Assembly (NCBI GenBank): GCA_016709025.1
Contig: JADJEQ010000003.1
Location: forward strand, 186,001-250,000
DNA length: 64,000 nucleotides
Direction: 5' to 3'
Source of the DNA: Bacteroidales bacterium
Lineage (GTDB): Bacteria; Bacteroidota; Bacteroidia; Bacteroidales; Lentimicrobiaceae
A program made the position numbers and the translations under genes. Below, piece after piece: positions 29,512 through 38,551 of this stretch (the stretch's first letter is position 1; every line of letters starts with the position of its first letter). Under the pieces are notes generated by a model that saw nothing but the letters and a program-made list of their open reading frames with translations, was not told where the DNA came from and searched no databases.

Positions 29512-31866
29512 TTACTTCACAACCATCCTTGCAGATACCGATTCTTTTCCGCTTATCAGCCTGCAAACGTAGATTCCCGGGCTTACCCGGTTACCGGAGT
29601 TATCATCTCCATTCCAAACAACAGCCGAAGTTCCGGCTTTATAAAAAGCATTCGTAATACTTCTCACAATCCTGCCGTTGATATCAAAAATGTCAATGGC
29701 AACATTACCATCGGCGGGCAACGAAAAACTGATGGATGTTTTATCTGTGAACGGATTGGGATAGTTCTGCAAAAACAAGGCTGGTTTATTTAATGTAACA
29801 GATTCTACACCAACCGATTCTGTCAGAACTTTAAGAACAACCACTCCCCTGCTCAGGCAACTCATCCAGAGTTCATAGCCCTCTTCAATATCTTTCACTT
29901 CCATATCCTTAATCTGGGCATGTAGTAAACCGCCTTCCTGAACCGGGAAAAATCCAAATTCACTTCCGTCGTACCAGCACAATCCGGTTTCCGTTACATT
30001 TTCACTTCCAAAAGTGGTAAACCAGAGTTTGCCATCGGGGCTAAAAGCAAGAGGGGTTATATTTTCGCCGGGAATAGCGCTGTTACCGGGCGAGAAGAAC
30101 TGATAGGTGTTGGTATTTGCATCCACTTTAAACAAACCTTTGTTTGAACCGATCCAGGCGATACCACCGGGAGCCGGCACCACTGCGTTTAACCCATCGC
30201 TTTGCGGATCGAGTTCCGTAAAATCTTCCACTACTCTCGAATAATTATATACTCCGTCGGTGCGCAAAGCCATATAGCCGGAGCAGGCCCAAATGGTCCC
30301 GGTACGTGAAGGATCTTTCTTTATATTGTATCCCGAGCCTATAAAATCGATGTTGGTCCAGTTCTGACCGGCATCGTTATAATACGACAGGCTGTAATAT
30401 TCCCCGAGGCTCCACAGGCGGTTCTGTGAGTCTTCAACCAGGCCCTGTGACCGGGCATTCGGATAGTTTAAAGAAGAATAAGAAGTTCCATCCCAGGAAT
30501 GAAGGTTTCCATACATTGGATTCACCACGACCTCTCCTGTTGATGGTCGGTATAAAATTGCTTCGGTATTATCTGTTGGAAACGGGAAAGGGTATCCCAA
30601 TCCATAATTTAATTCATTGAAACCTGTCCAGTTTGTTCCATCGAATTTCTGAAATCCGCCAACACCCGTTCCGGCATTGCCGGTCATCCAAACGCTGCCT
30701 TCGTCATCAATGGAAATATCGTCCACCCAATAATCGATCTGGGAAGAGTTGGTTATGCGGTGGCGCTGCCAGAGTCCGGTAGTAACATTGCGTTTGGCAA
30801 CTCCCCCTACTCCACTGACCCATATATTTCCGGCATCGTCAATATCAAGTGCATAAGAATAAGCCCCTTCACGCCAAACTCCCTTACTTTGCCAGGAACT
30901 ACCGTTGAATTGAAACACTTCACTGTTTAAACCGGTAATCAATGCTTCATGATTTCCAAATGCCTTAAATGCCCATATATCAGCTACTACGGATGCCGGT
31001 TGCGCCGGAGTTACCCAGGTTCCGTCGGGCTGCCTGTAATCGAGCGAGAATGGCTCACCCGGCTGCGTTACCCTAAGTGCCCATAGGTTTCCTTCATCAT
31101 CTGTACAATCAATTCCGGGCAATGAAACCACCTCGCCGTTGACATACTCCTGGGGAAGGAGTGTAAATTGCTGTGAATCACTGTCAAAAGTAATCATCGT
31201 ATTCCAGCCCTCACCATCAACCCAAACAACATAACCACCACCTGGTTTTGACTGAATGGAAACCTGTTCACAGTATCCAATCAGTGCCGGCCAGTTATTG
31301 GCTGAGGAGCCGTAACCCCAATAACGCCATTGATTGGTTGCCGGATTGAAGTGCACCAAACCACCTCCACCCCAAACAACCGATTGAACAGCACCCCAAA
31401 CCGAACCATCGGGTGCTATGGCAATATCCATGGTTCTTCCACCGGGGTGTAATGAATTGTTTGCCCCCCAGAATTCAAGCGAACTGCCTCCTATGGCCGG
31501 ATCAAACTTCAGAATCCCTCTCCATGAAGCCATCCACAAAATGCCGTCTGTACTTTCCTCAATATCGGAAATACGGGAGGAGCCGACATCATAAATGCTG
31601 CCAATCACCGGGTATTCAATATTAGAATAATTAATCCAATGGTTTTCAGCCTGAATATACTTTGAAAATCCGCCTTCTTCCCAACCGGGAGTATAAGCAG
31701 CAATGTAAGGATCGCCATCGTGGTCAATCCAGAGTCCTTCAGCATAATCGCCCAGAATACCCGTATTCCCGGTGCTGTAATAACGCCAGGAATACTGATC
31801 GGCTGACTGGGCCCACGACATAAGTGAAAATGCAGTAAGAATGAAACCAATGTAAATGCTTTTCAT
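29512..31866 (-). CDS. Secreted two-component-type propeller protein with T9SS sorting domain
   Basis: A 784-residue exported protein with a signal peptide (1-19, ending SWAQ). Repeats of the regulator-propeller type fill about 25-670; recurring units read ITIDDEGNIWVSG-like phrases, with DDAGNIWVSG, SPDGKLWFTT and DDEGSVWMTG seen. This resembles the sensor propellers of hybrid two-component systems, but without a kinase. The C terminus (about 690-784) is a T9SS type A sorting domain: NYPNPFTDKTSISF, VAIDIFDINGRIV, NRVSPGIYVCRL. It should therefore be displayed on or released from the surface by T9SS. Ligand unknown. Monocistronic, facing the WD40 cluster. Confidence 0.9.
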   Translation of the reverse strand: MKSIYIGFILTAFSLMSWAQSADQYSWRYYSTGNTGILGDYAEGLWIDHDGDPYIAAYTPGWEEGGFSKYIQAENHWINYSNIEYPVIGSIYDVGSSRISDIEESTDGILWMASWRGILKFDPAIGGSSLEFWGANNSLHPGGRTMDIAIAPDGSVWGAVQSVVWGGGGLVHFNPATNQWRYWGYGSSANNWPALIGYCEQVSIQSKPGGGYVVWVDGEGWNTMITFDSDSQQFTLLPQEYVNGEVVSLPGIDCTDDEGNLWALRVTQPGEPFSLDYRQPDGTWVTPAQPASVVADIWAFKAFGNHEALITGLNSEVFQFNGSSWQSKGVWREGAYSYALDIDDAGNIWVSGVGGVAKRNVTTGLWQRHRITNSSQIDYWVDDISIDDEGSVWMTGNAGTGVGGFQKFDGTNWTGFNELNYGLGYPFPFPTDNTEAILYRPSTGEVVVNPMYGNLHSWDGTSYSSLNYPNARSQGLVEDSQNRLWSLGEYYSLSYYNDAGQNWTNIDFIGSGYNIKKDPSRTGTIWACSGYMALRTDGVYNYSRVVEDFTELDPQSDGLNAVVPAPGGIAWIGSNKGLFKVDANTNTYQFFSPGNSAIPGENITPLAFSPDGKLWFTTFGSENVTETGLCWYDGSEFGFFPVQEGGLLHAQIKDMEVKDIEEGYELWMSCLSRGVVVLKVLTESVGVESVTLNKPALFLQNYPNPFTDKTSISFSLPADGNVAIDIFDINGRIVRSITNAFYKAGTSAVVWNGDDNSGNRVSPGIYVCRLISGKESVSARMVVK

Positions 31867-32090
31867 GGTAAGATATTTGAATGTGAATACTTTGACAAAT
31901 TAACCCAACAAAAAAGCAGTCTGAAAGTTTAAGTGAACGAACGGGAAAAAATTGATGCCAGGCAGGAATTTTTTATAACGATTCAGACAGGCCATAAGAT
32001 TTTGAAATTTAACAGAAAGGAATTGGATTGTTTTTTGAATCCGGAAATGTTAGTTCTCTGACGTTAAAATTTGTAATTTTATAAGGTTGA

Positions 32091-32240
32091 TTCAATGTCG
32101 TTTAGTTAAGGTTTCGTATCTGAAAATAAAATGAAAAAGTATCCTTTCCCGCACATGCGGGACTCAGGATGACTGTCAGTCTGAGCGGTTCCGATAGCTA
32201 TCGGAACGAAGACAATTTCCCTTAACTAAACGACATTGAA
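32091..32240. mobile_element. MITE-like 150-bp element with 21-bp terminal inverted repeats and 6-bp target duplication
   Basis: The ends are perfect inverted repeats of 21 bp (32091-32111 and 32220-32240), starting TTCAATGTCG and ending TTAAGG. They are flanked by a direct repeat GGTTGA (32085-32090 and 32241-32246), as expected for a target-site duplication. The inside has no ORF. It contains two palindromes: CCCGCACATGCGGG near 32149-32162 and GTTCCGATAGCTATCGGAAC near 32189-32208. The mobilising transposase is not in this window. Right-end insertion lies 46 bp before the start of the DUF6146 gene and may influence its leader. Confidence 0.8.
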
Positions 32241-32286
32241 GGTTGATTTTATTTTTTTAACAGGTAAATCTCTTAAATCAGATCTT

Positions 32287-32676
32287 ATGAAAAGGTTGAT
32301 AACACTCGCTTTTATCATGTTTTCATTTTGGGCATGCACCCAGCAGAAGGAAATAGTAAAATCGCCGGACAACGGTCCTGTGGTTGTAAAAGACAGCACA
32401 GAATATGAAATCACCATCATCGATCCTGATTTCGATCTGTGGTATTTAATGCATTTTTCTCAGGTTGTTGACAGGAGCAACGAATACTACCGGTCGATGA
32501 ACGGACTTGGGGTCAGCAACTGGAATCAGTATTTCACAAGGGGACGATACAACAATTCCATTGGATGTTACATTAATTTTATTCCATCTGTTGATTACGG
32601 GATAGAAGTTAATCGCAGGCTTTACTGGTATTTTAAATACATCGAAGAGACTTTCAGGATCAGGTTGCTCAGGTAA
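32287..32676 (+). CDS. DUF6146-type lipoprotein
   Basis: About 129 residues from the ATG at 32287, chosen because it begins a lipoprotein signal (MKRLITLAFIMFSFWAC). The in-frame ATG at 32236 lies inside the terminal repeat of the MITE-like element and adds a non-signal extension. The body reads YEITIIDPDFDLWYL, then NEYYRSMNGLGVSNWN and IDYGIEVN-like DYGIEVNRRLYWYFKY, matching my memory of the DUF6146 family of Bacteroidota. The function of that family is not known. Monocistronic, followed by a long low-complexity tract. Confidence 0.8.
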   Translation: MKRLITLAFIMFSFWACTQQKEIVKSPDNGPVVVKDSTEYEITIIDPDFDLWYLMHFSQVVDRSNEYYRSMNGLGVSNWNQYFTRGRYNNSIGCYINFIPSVDYGIEVNRRLYWYFKYIEETFRIRLLR

Positions 32677-33060
32677 TTTCGGATTTCGGATTGTGGATTG
32701 TGGATTTCTGGTTACTGGTTACTGGTTACTGGTTGCTGGTTGCTGAGAACTGAATGGGGATTTCTAATTATCTTCAGTGTACTCCCTTCGGTCGGTTGAA
32801 GATTCAGATTTCTAATTGCGCCTGCCTCGTGAGAGCGGAGCGATAACGAGGGATTGCGGATTGCGGATCTCACCTTCGGGGACATTCGCTTTGCTACGGT
32901 TGGGATTGTTGAATTAGCAAATTAGACAATTAGCAGATTAGGAGATTAGCCCGCCTGACCAACAACCAATGTTTCTACGTTTATCCGGTTTGCCAGTCGG
33001 GCAGGCTGATTGGGCACCAGTGACCTACACTTTGCTACGGTTCGGATTGAGAATGCGTGA
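32665..33060 (+). repeat. Low-complexity word tract (GGATTGTGG, GGTTACTGG, TTAGCAAATTAG)
   Basis: A mosaic of imperfect words beginning at the stop of the DUF6146 gene: GGATTTCGGATTGTGG, GGTTACTGGTTACTGGTT, GGATTGCGGATTGCGG and AATTAGCAAATTAGACAATTAG. CTTTGCTACGGTT occurs twice (near 32891 and 33030). A 23-bp word at 32829-32851 recurs at 57113-57135. The region up to 33287 holds no gene that I can support. Confidence 0.8.
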
Positions 33061-33236
33061 ATTGCAGTCCGGAAAGCATTATGTTGAAATATTTACCTCA
33101 TGAATTCAATAACAATTCCAATTAGAAACCTTTCTGGCAGGGTTGCTGTTTAACCGGCTTTGATATGATTGAAGTCAGCACAAAAGAAATTGGAACAGGG
33201 ATGCCCGGCCTCAGCATATTTTTTGAGAGAAAGTGG

Positions 33237-33244
33237 TAAGTTTG
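33237..33244 (+). promoter_or_regulatory. -7 promoter element (TAAGTTTG)
   Basis: Exact TAnnTTTG match 44 bp before the start of the two-gene cassette at 33.3 kb. Confidence 0.55.
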
Positions 33245-33287
33245 TAATATAATTAAGCGTTGTGGGCAATGCTAATAACGACAGTAC

Positions 33288-34406
33288 ATGCATCAACAGA
33301 CAAACGAAAACAGAATGACAACAGGACAAACTAAAGGGAAAAATCAAAAGAGACATTTTTGCCGAAATTATATTTTTTTACTTATGTTGACAATAGGTGT
33401 AACTGCACAACTTGCCTCTTGCACTCATCACAAAATAGAAAATGTAGAACGCGCTTTTTACTTCTGGAAGAACAACTCTGATCTTTCCGATAAAGAGAAG
33501 GAAATGTGCGATACACTTGGCGTAAAAAAACTATACATTAAATTTTTTGAGGTAAATTTTAATACGGAACGGGGAAATTTTCCTGAATCAAAAACGGATT
33601 GGTGGGGACGTTATTCCGAAACCGACAGTTATAATGAAGTTGTTCCGACTGTGTATCTGCGAAATGTGGTTTTCCTGAAGTCATCCAAAGAAGATTTGGA
33701 TATGCTGGCTGACAATGTCAATTTCTTAATCAATAAATATCAAAACGAAAAATTCCGGGAAGGTGTTGTGATGAATGAATTTCAGATGGACTGCGACTGG
33801 ACACTGAAAACAAAGGACAATTATTTTTATTTTTTGAAGAAACTGAAAGCCGTTTCAGGGAAACAAATAAGCTGCACGTTGCGCTTATATCCATACAAAT
33901 ATCCCGACAAAATGGGCGTTCCGCCTGTTGACAAAGCAACTCTGATGTGTTACAACCTGCTCAATCCTTTAGAAATTCCGAACAAAAACTCTATACTCGA
34001 TTTGTCGGAATTAAAAAGTTATCTGAACGTGAGTCAAAAATATCCCAAGCATTTGGATATTGCGCTGCCTGTTTATTCGTGGGCGCAGGTTTATCACAAC
34101 GAGCGCTTTTCAGAGTTGTTATACACCAATATCAAACTTCTCAAAAATATTTTGAAACAGGAAAAGCCACTTTGGTACAACGTTACGCAGGATACGGTAA
34201 TCAACAACACTTACCTTCGCGATGGCGATAAAATAAAGTACGAAGAAATTGATGCGAAAAAAATAAGAGGCGCAATAGCATTGCTGAAAAAGAACATTGA
34301 TTTTGACAAAAATACGACTATCACACTGTTTCATTTAGATGAAGAACAATTAAACAATTTTACCAATGAGGAACTTTCTTCTTTTTATTCTGATTTCGGC
34401 AAGTAA
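33288..34406 (+). CDS. Lipoprotein of unknown function, glycosidase-like barrel suspected
   Basis: A 372-residue lipoprotein with a hydrophobic segment (about 28-41) and lipobox QLASC (Cys45). An alternative ATG at 33315 would remove nine residues and leave the signal intact. The mature part has a run of beta-strand/helix units (VKKLYIKFFEVNF, VVPTVYLRNVVF, GVVMNEFQMDCDWT, ISCTLRLYPYKYP, HLDIALPVYSWAQV, ITLFHLDEEQL). This looks like a TIM barrel of the glycoside-hydrolase type, with acidic residues at strand ends (NEFQMDCDW; FHLDEE). No known family is recognised with certainty. The next gene starts 41 bp before this one stops, so they are a coupled pair. Function inferred only. Confidence 0.7.
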   Translation: MHQQTNENRMTTGQTKGKNQKRHFCRNYIFLLMLTIGVTAQLASCTHHKIENVERAFYFWKNNSDLSDKEKEMCDTLGVKKLYIKFFEVNFNTERGNFPESKTDWWGRYSETDSYNEVVPTVYLRNVVFLKSSKEDLDMLADNVNFLINKYQNEKFREGVVMNEFQMDCDWTLKTKDNYFYFLKKLKAVSGKQISCTLRLYPYKYPDKMGVPPVDKATLMCYNLLNPLEIPNKNSILDLSELKSYLNVSQKYPKHLDIALPVYSWAQVYHNERFSELLYTNIKLLKNILKQEKPLWYNVTQDTVINNTYLRDGDKIKYEEIDAKKIRGAIALLKKNIDFDKNTTITLFHLDEEQLNNFTNEELSSFYSDFGK

Positions 34407-36687
34407 AATTATATATGCCTGCGGTTTTTATCCTTACGGAGAAGACACGCGCATTTCGCTTTTCAATCCACACGCATTTGGATTCTACCAGTATTCCGGG
34501 TTTTATTATTCGTCAAACTCTTTCGACCAATACTACTATAAATTTCCTGCGAGTTATATAGAGCCGAACACAAAATTGTGGTTTGATTACTGTCACGGCA
34601 AAGTGGATATGTCCTCTGTTCACTCTGCCGTTTACAAATTAGCCGAAGCTGAAATTAACGAGCAGTCGCAAAACACCATGATACAATACCTGTATCAGCA
34701 AAAAGACAGCGATGCGCTTAACTATCTTCGATTTGCGAAGAACTGTGAGTTTTTAAATTCATGGCAGGATGATCCATGGGAAAGACAGACCTATTCAGCT
34801 ATGCCCAAGCGAGCAGAACTGATGAACAGAGCGATTAACCTTTCCGTAAAGGTACAAAATCAAGACCTTAAAAAACGCTATACTTTTTTGGCAATCAGAT
34901 TAGCGTGGTATAACCACCAATACGATAAAGTTAAATCGTTTTTCGCCTCTACATTTGAGCAAACGACAAACAAGGATATTCTCTATTACTGGAGTTTATA
35001 CTTCAAAAGTTTTACGGAGGAAGACAGTGGGCTTGCCAATTTTGAACTGGCACAGGTTTTTGCCAATGCCGCGGATAAACGCTTTGTTTGTCATCAGCAA
35101 TACAACAAAGTTGTTTCGGTTGAGCAGGCATTACAGTTTGCAAAAACAAACGAAGAAAAAGCAAATGTTTACCTGCTTGCGGCTATAGAAAGATACGACA
35201 AAGCGTTGCCGTATCTTCAAAAAATGTATGAATTGAATCCTGCCTCTGACGGACTATCGTTCTTGCTTTTGCGCGAAATAAATAAAGTTGAAGATTTTGT
35301 ATTCACGCCCTATTACACTTTGTTTCAGCCGTCATTGTCATATGATTATTGGAGTGTGGAAGGTAAAGATATTTCTGTTCAGCAATCGCTTAACCGCGCA
35401 GAGCGTGACAGAATTTACGCTAAAGAAGTTTTGCAGTTTATCAATACTGTTAATTTAAACAAAGTAGATAACTCATTTTTCTGGCAAAGTTGTAAGGCAT
35501 ATTTGCAGTTCATTACGAGAGATTATAGTTCTTGTTTGGATTTAGTGAATCAGTTAGAGAAATCAGCACCAAACAATGCGCTCGCTAACCAGTTGCAAAT
35601 CATCAAAGCCTTAGCACTTACAGCGAAGCAAACGCAAGGAAAGGCAATTATTCCAACCGAAATTCAACCAACCCTTATTGCTAATCAAAAGAACGGGCAA
35701 TTTATTTTCGCCATAGGAAAAGAGTTGGAAAATTCAGGCAACACAACTGATGCCGCTCTGCTGTATTCTAAACTTACTAAAATTTGGTACGAAGAAAATT
35801 CTGAGTATGGCAGTAACGTTGTTTTTTGGAAAACACCAAAAAACAAGGGATATAACTATTCCGATTATTTCACAGACTATTTTGATTACGCAGATGCTGT
35901 TTATTCGCCCGAACAAACACAAATTTTAATTGACAATGTTCAAAAAAATAAAAACAAAAAGGACAGCTTTTCGGTGTTCAAATACGAAATATTGGAAGAG
36001 CAGATTCCGCGATTATATGATTTGCTTGGAACAAAATATATCCGTCAAAACAAATTAAAAAATGCGCTTGTCGCATTTGAAAAAGCGGGCAGTCAATACT
36101 GGAATCGGGCCTATACAACATGGGAAGATGATGTAAATATATTCGACCAAAATCCTTTTTACACGCTTAAATACACTCCCCGGTTTATAGAAGCCATAGA
36201 CACGATTCGCTTAAACAAATACACTATTACGAAACAACTCATCAATTATTTACATAAAGCGGAAGATAAAAACGAGAAGGACAGAGATTATTACTATTTC
36301 CTGGTTGCAAATGCCTATTATAATATGGGACACGAAGGCAACGTATTTATGATGCGAAGATTAGGCAGTTGGTCGGCCTACCATCTTTCTGCTATTGAAG
36401 ACGAAGCGGAATTTCGCCAATCAAATTTGGCAAAACAATATTATCTGTTGGCAAAGCAATATTCGCAGACTGATAAATTCAAAGCGTTGTGCTTGCGAAT
36501 GGTTGTTCGCTGCGAAAAACATAAAATAGATTATGAGTATATTGGAAACTGGAGAGAAGATAACTACAATGATGACCTTACCGCCAACAAATACTATTTG
36601 GAATTGAAAGTTAACTACCCTGATTATTTTGATGATTTAGTTTCAAATTGCGACAATTTTGAGGCATATTTTGAGGGGAGAAGATAA
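34366..36687 (+). CDS. Large exported TPR-like protein, partner of the preceding lipoprotein
   Basis: A 773-residue protein with a signal peptide (1-18, ending IIYA-C) directly followed by CGFYPYGEDTRISLFNP. Most of the rest is helical, with helix pairs compatible with tetratricopeptide repeats (for example ANVYLLAAIERYDKALPYLQKMYELNP, DLLGTKYIRQNKLKNALVAFEKAG). The C-terminal part contains DRDYYYFLVANAYYNMGHEG and ends in an acidic tail. No catalytic motif is visible. It overlaps the upstream lipoprotein gene by 41 bp. The pair, one barrel-like and one helical repeat protein both exported, suggests a two-part envelope complex of unknown role. The Cys right after the signal could make it a lipoprotein. 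Confidence 0.75.
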   Translation: MRNFLLFILISASKIIYACGFYPYGEDTRISLFNPHAFGFYQYSGFYYSSNSFDQYYYKFPASYIEPNTKLWFDYCHGKVDMSSVHSAVYKLAEAEINEQSQNTMIQYLYQQKDSDALNYLRFAKNCEFLNSWQDDPWERQTYSAMPKRAELMNRAINLSVKVQNQDLKKRYTFLAIRLAWYNHQYDKVKSFFASTFEQTTNKDILYYWSLYFKSFTEEDSGLANFELAQVFANAADKRFVCHQQYNKVVSVEQALQFAKTNEEKANVYLLAAIERYDKALPYLQKMYELNPASDGLSFLLLREINKVEDFVFTPYYTLFQPSLSYDYWSVEGKDISVQQSLNRAERDRIYAKEVLQFINTVNLNKVDNSFFWQSCKAYLQFITRDYSSCLDLVNQLEKSAPNNALANQLQIIKALALTAKQTQGKAIIPTEIQPTLIANQKNGQFIFAIGKELENSGNTTDAALLYSKLTKIWYEENSEYGSNVVFWKTPKNKGYNYSDYFTDYFDYADAVYSPEQTQILIDNVQKNKNKKDSFSVFKYEILEEQIPRLYDLLGTKYIRQNKLKNALVAFEKAGSQYWNRAYTTWEDDVNIFDQNPFYTLKYTPRFIEAIDTIRLNKYTITKQLINYLHKAEDKNEKDRDYYYFLVANAYYNMGHEGNVFMMRRLGSWSAYHLSAIEDEAEFRQSNLAKQYYLLAKQYSQTDKFKALCLRMVVRCEKHKIDYEYIGNWREDNYNDDLTANKYYLELKVNYPDYFDDLVSNCDNFEAYFEGRR

Positions 36688-36717
36688 ATTCTCAATTTAT
36701 CTCACTACAACATTTTA

Positions 36718-36985
36718 TAGTGACAAGGCAACTCAATCCCTTAGTCTCTTAGTCTTGTCTTAAGTCCCTAGTCCCTTAGTCACTTAGTCTCCCCTCACTC
36801 TCTCACTCTCACTACTCCTCACTACTCACTACTCATCTCTCAGTCCCTATGTCCCTCGGTCCCTTAGTCTCTTAGTCTCTTAGTCTCTTAGTCTCTTAGT
36901 CTCTTAGTCTCTCACTCCCTCACTCCCTCACTACTCACTACTCACTACTCATCTCTCAGTCCCAATGTCCCTTAGTCTCTGAGTC
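36718..36985 (-). repeat. Low-complexity CTTAGTCTCTTAGTC tract downstream of miaA
   Basis: On the plus strand, CTTAGTCTCTTAGTCTC, CACTCCCTCACTCC and ACTCACTACTCATC words. On the miaA sense strand these are purine-rich GAGACTAAGAGACTAAG. The tract touches the miaA stop codon. No gene. Confidence 0.85.
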
Positions 36986-37901
36986 TAGCCTCAGCAACCC
37001 TTATAACCTCCTCAAAATCAGGTCTGCACCAGTCTATTTGCTTGTCTTTATGAAACCAGGTCAATTGCCGCCGTGCATATCGCCGGGTGTTGGTTTTGAT
37101 CTTTTCGATGGCATCCGTAAGTGTGCAGTTTCCGTCAAAATAATCGAAAAACTCGCGATATCCCACGGTGTTTAAGGCATTCAGATGCCGTAAATGGTAA
37201 AAATCCCTTGCTTCCTGCTCAAGTCCGGAGGCAATCATCTGGTCAACCCGGGTATTGATATTCCGGTGCAATTGTTCCCTTGGAAGATCGAGCCCGATTT
37301 TAATGATCCTGAAACCGCGTTGAACCGGCTCCTGTTTCCTGAAACCTGAATATGGTTTTCCCGTGGCCAGACAAACTTCCAATGCACGAATAATCCGGTT
37401 TGGGTTTGCCGGATCAACGATCTGATAGTATTCCGGGTCAAGTTTCTGCAACATTCCCCGGAGTGCGGGCAGGCCTTCTGTTTCAAGTTTATCATGAAGA
37501 GATTCTCTCAGGGCAGGATCGGCATCGGGCAGATCATCAATACCATCGCAAACCGCTTTGATGAACAAGCCTGAACCACCGGTCATAACCTGGACCGGTC
37601 TTTTGTTGAATAAATCCGGCAACAGCGACAGCACATCCTTTTCGTAGCGCGACACATTGTAATCATCCGTTAGTGAAAGGTTGCCGATGAAATGATGCTT
37701 CACCCTGAGCAACTGATCGATGGTTGGAACAGCGGTTCCAATTTTCAGTTCACGGTAAAACTGCCTGGAATCCGCTGAGATGATGTCGCTTCCATAGTTA
37801 AGGGCAACATCAATAGCAGCGGAAGTTTTACCAACGGCTGTGGGTCCTGCAATAACCAGGAGAGTGGAATTTTGCGGAAATAAGGCTTGAAGGCCTACCA
37901 T
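36972..37901 (-). CDS. miaA: tRNA dimethylallyltransferase
   Basis: Adds a dimethylallyl group to A37 of tRNAs reading codons that start with U, the first step to ms2i6A. It has 309 residues with the P-loop GPTAVGKT (19-26), ADSRQFYRELKIGT, the MTGGSGLFIKAV loop, the ANPNRIIRALEV segment and a C-terminal RRQLTWFHKDKQIDW element, all diagnostic. Its ATG overlaps the stop codon of the upstream pRiA4b-like gene by 7 bp, and cca lies upstream again, forming a tRNA-maturation operon read leftward. Identification is firm. Confidence 0.95.
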   Translation of the reverse strand: MVGLQALFPQNSTLLVIAGPTAVGKTSAAIDVALNYGSDIISADSRQFYRELKIGTAVPTIDQLLRVKHHFIGNLSLTDDYNVSRYEKDVLSLLPDLFNKRPVQVMTGGSGLFIKAVCDGIDDLPDADPALRESLHDKLETEGLPALRGMLQKLDPEYYQIVDPANPNRIIRALEVCLATGKPYSGFRKQEPVQRGFRIIKIGLDLPREQLHRNINTRVDQMIASGLEQEARDFYHLRHLNALNTVGYREFFDYFDGNCTLTDAIEKIKTNTRRYARRQLTWFHKDKQIDWCRPDFEEVIRVAEARLRD

Positions 37902-38488
37902 TCAGTACTCTGCTCGAGGGTCGGATCGGTCGGAATATCTTCTTCGTCCTCGTTGTTCATGATATCGTCAAACTCGTTCATCAAAGCGATTTCATCCTCT
38001 TCCAGATCAATGGTTTCAAGTATTGGAAGAATAGGCGCATTAATTGTGAGTTTCCCTGTACTTTTAACACAAAGCGGATACTGGTCTTTGTTTCCGGCTT
38101 CAAGTATTCTGGTGAGTTCAATAAAAAATACCCTGGGGTTCAGAAAATCATATTCATAGAGCAGGCGTTGATGGGGATCATCAATAATATCCTTAATCCT
38201 GACCTTATCCATTTCGGTAACGGGAATACGGGCAGGTTTAGGGCCGCGTCGTTCTTCGTAATCAGCTGCTTCCTGGGCCTCATTGTGCATATTAATGAGG
38301 GTGATTTCTCTTTTCTTCCGCCAGTTACGGTCACATACAAAAAAAGATGCCAGTTCATTTCCCGGCAGCTCAACCGATTGTTTTACTATTTTATGAAAAT
38401 CGGCAAATGTTTGTGAAGAAAGTATATCGAAGTCCCGGAGGAAGTCCTCCTGGTCTTCATACAACAGCCTGAAACGATATACATGCAT
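37895..38488 (-). CDS. pRiA4b ORF-3-like (IS1096 passenger TnpR-type) protein
   Basis: About 197 residues from the ATG at 38488 (MHVYRFRLLYEDQEDFLRDF). The in-frame ATG at 38548 adds an unlikely 20-residue leader and lies almost against the cca stop. The N-terminal half matches the PF07929 pattern: YRFRLLYED, ASFFVCDRNWRKKREITLINM, then VRIKDIIDDPHQRLLYEYDF. The C-terminal tail is very acidic (EDEEDIPTDPTLE). The family name comes from insertion-sequence passengers, but this copy sits between cca and miaA, two tRNA-maturation genes, and overlaps miaA by 7 bp. A link with tRNA modification is possible. Its biochemical role is unknown. Confidence 0.8.
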   Translation of the reverse strand: MHVYRFRLLYEDQEDFLRDFDILSSQTFADFHKIVKQSVELPGNELASFFVCDRNWRKKREITLINMHNEAQEAADYEERRGPKPARIPVTEMDKVRIKDIIDDPHQRLLYEYDFLNPRVFFIELTRILEAGNKDQYPLCVKSTGKLTINAPILPILETIDLEEDEIALMNEFDDIMNNEDEEDIPTDPTLEQSTEW

Positions 38489-38551
38489 GTTTGCTCTGTT
38501 TAAATGATTTGGCGCAATAAAATTAATGAATTCAGATAAAAAAAACAAATA

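Noticed and set aside
33250..33290. attC-like sequence (AGCGTTGTGGGC…) hinting at an integron cassette boundary
   Set aside because: No GTTRRRY/RYYYAAC pairing, no matching site after the cassette, and it lies in the leader directly after a promoter box.
37895..38488. Insertion sequence remnant (IS1096 passenger-like gene)
   Set aside because: No transposase, no inverted repeats, and it is embedded in a housekeeping operon.
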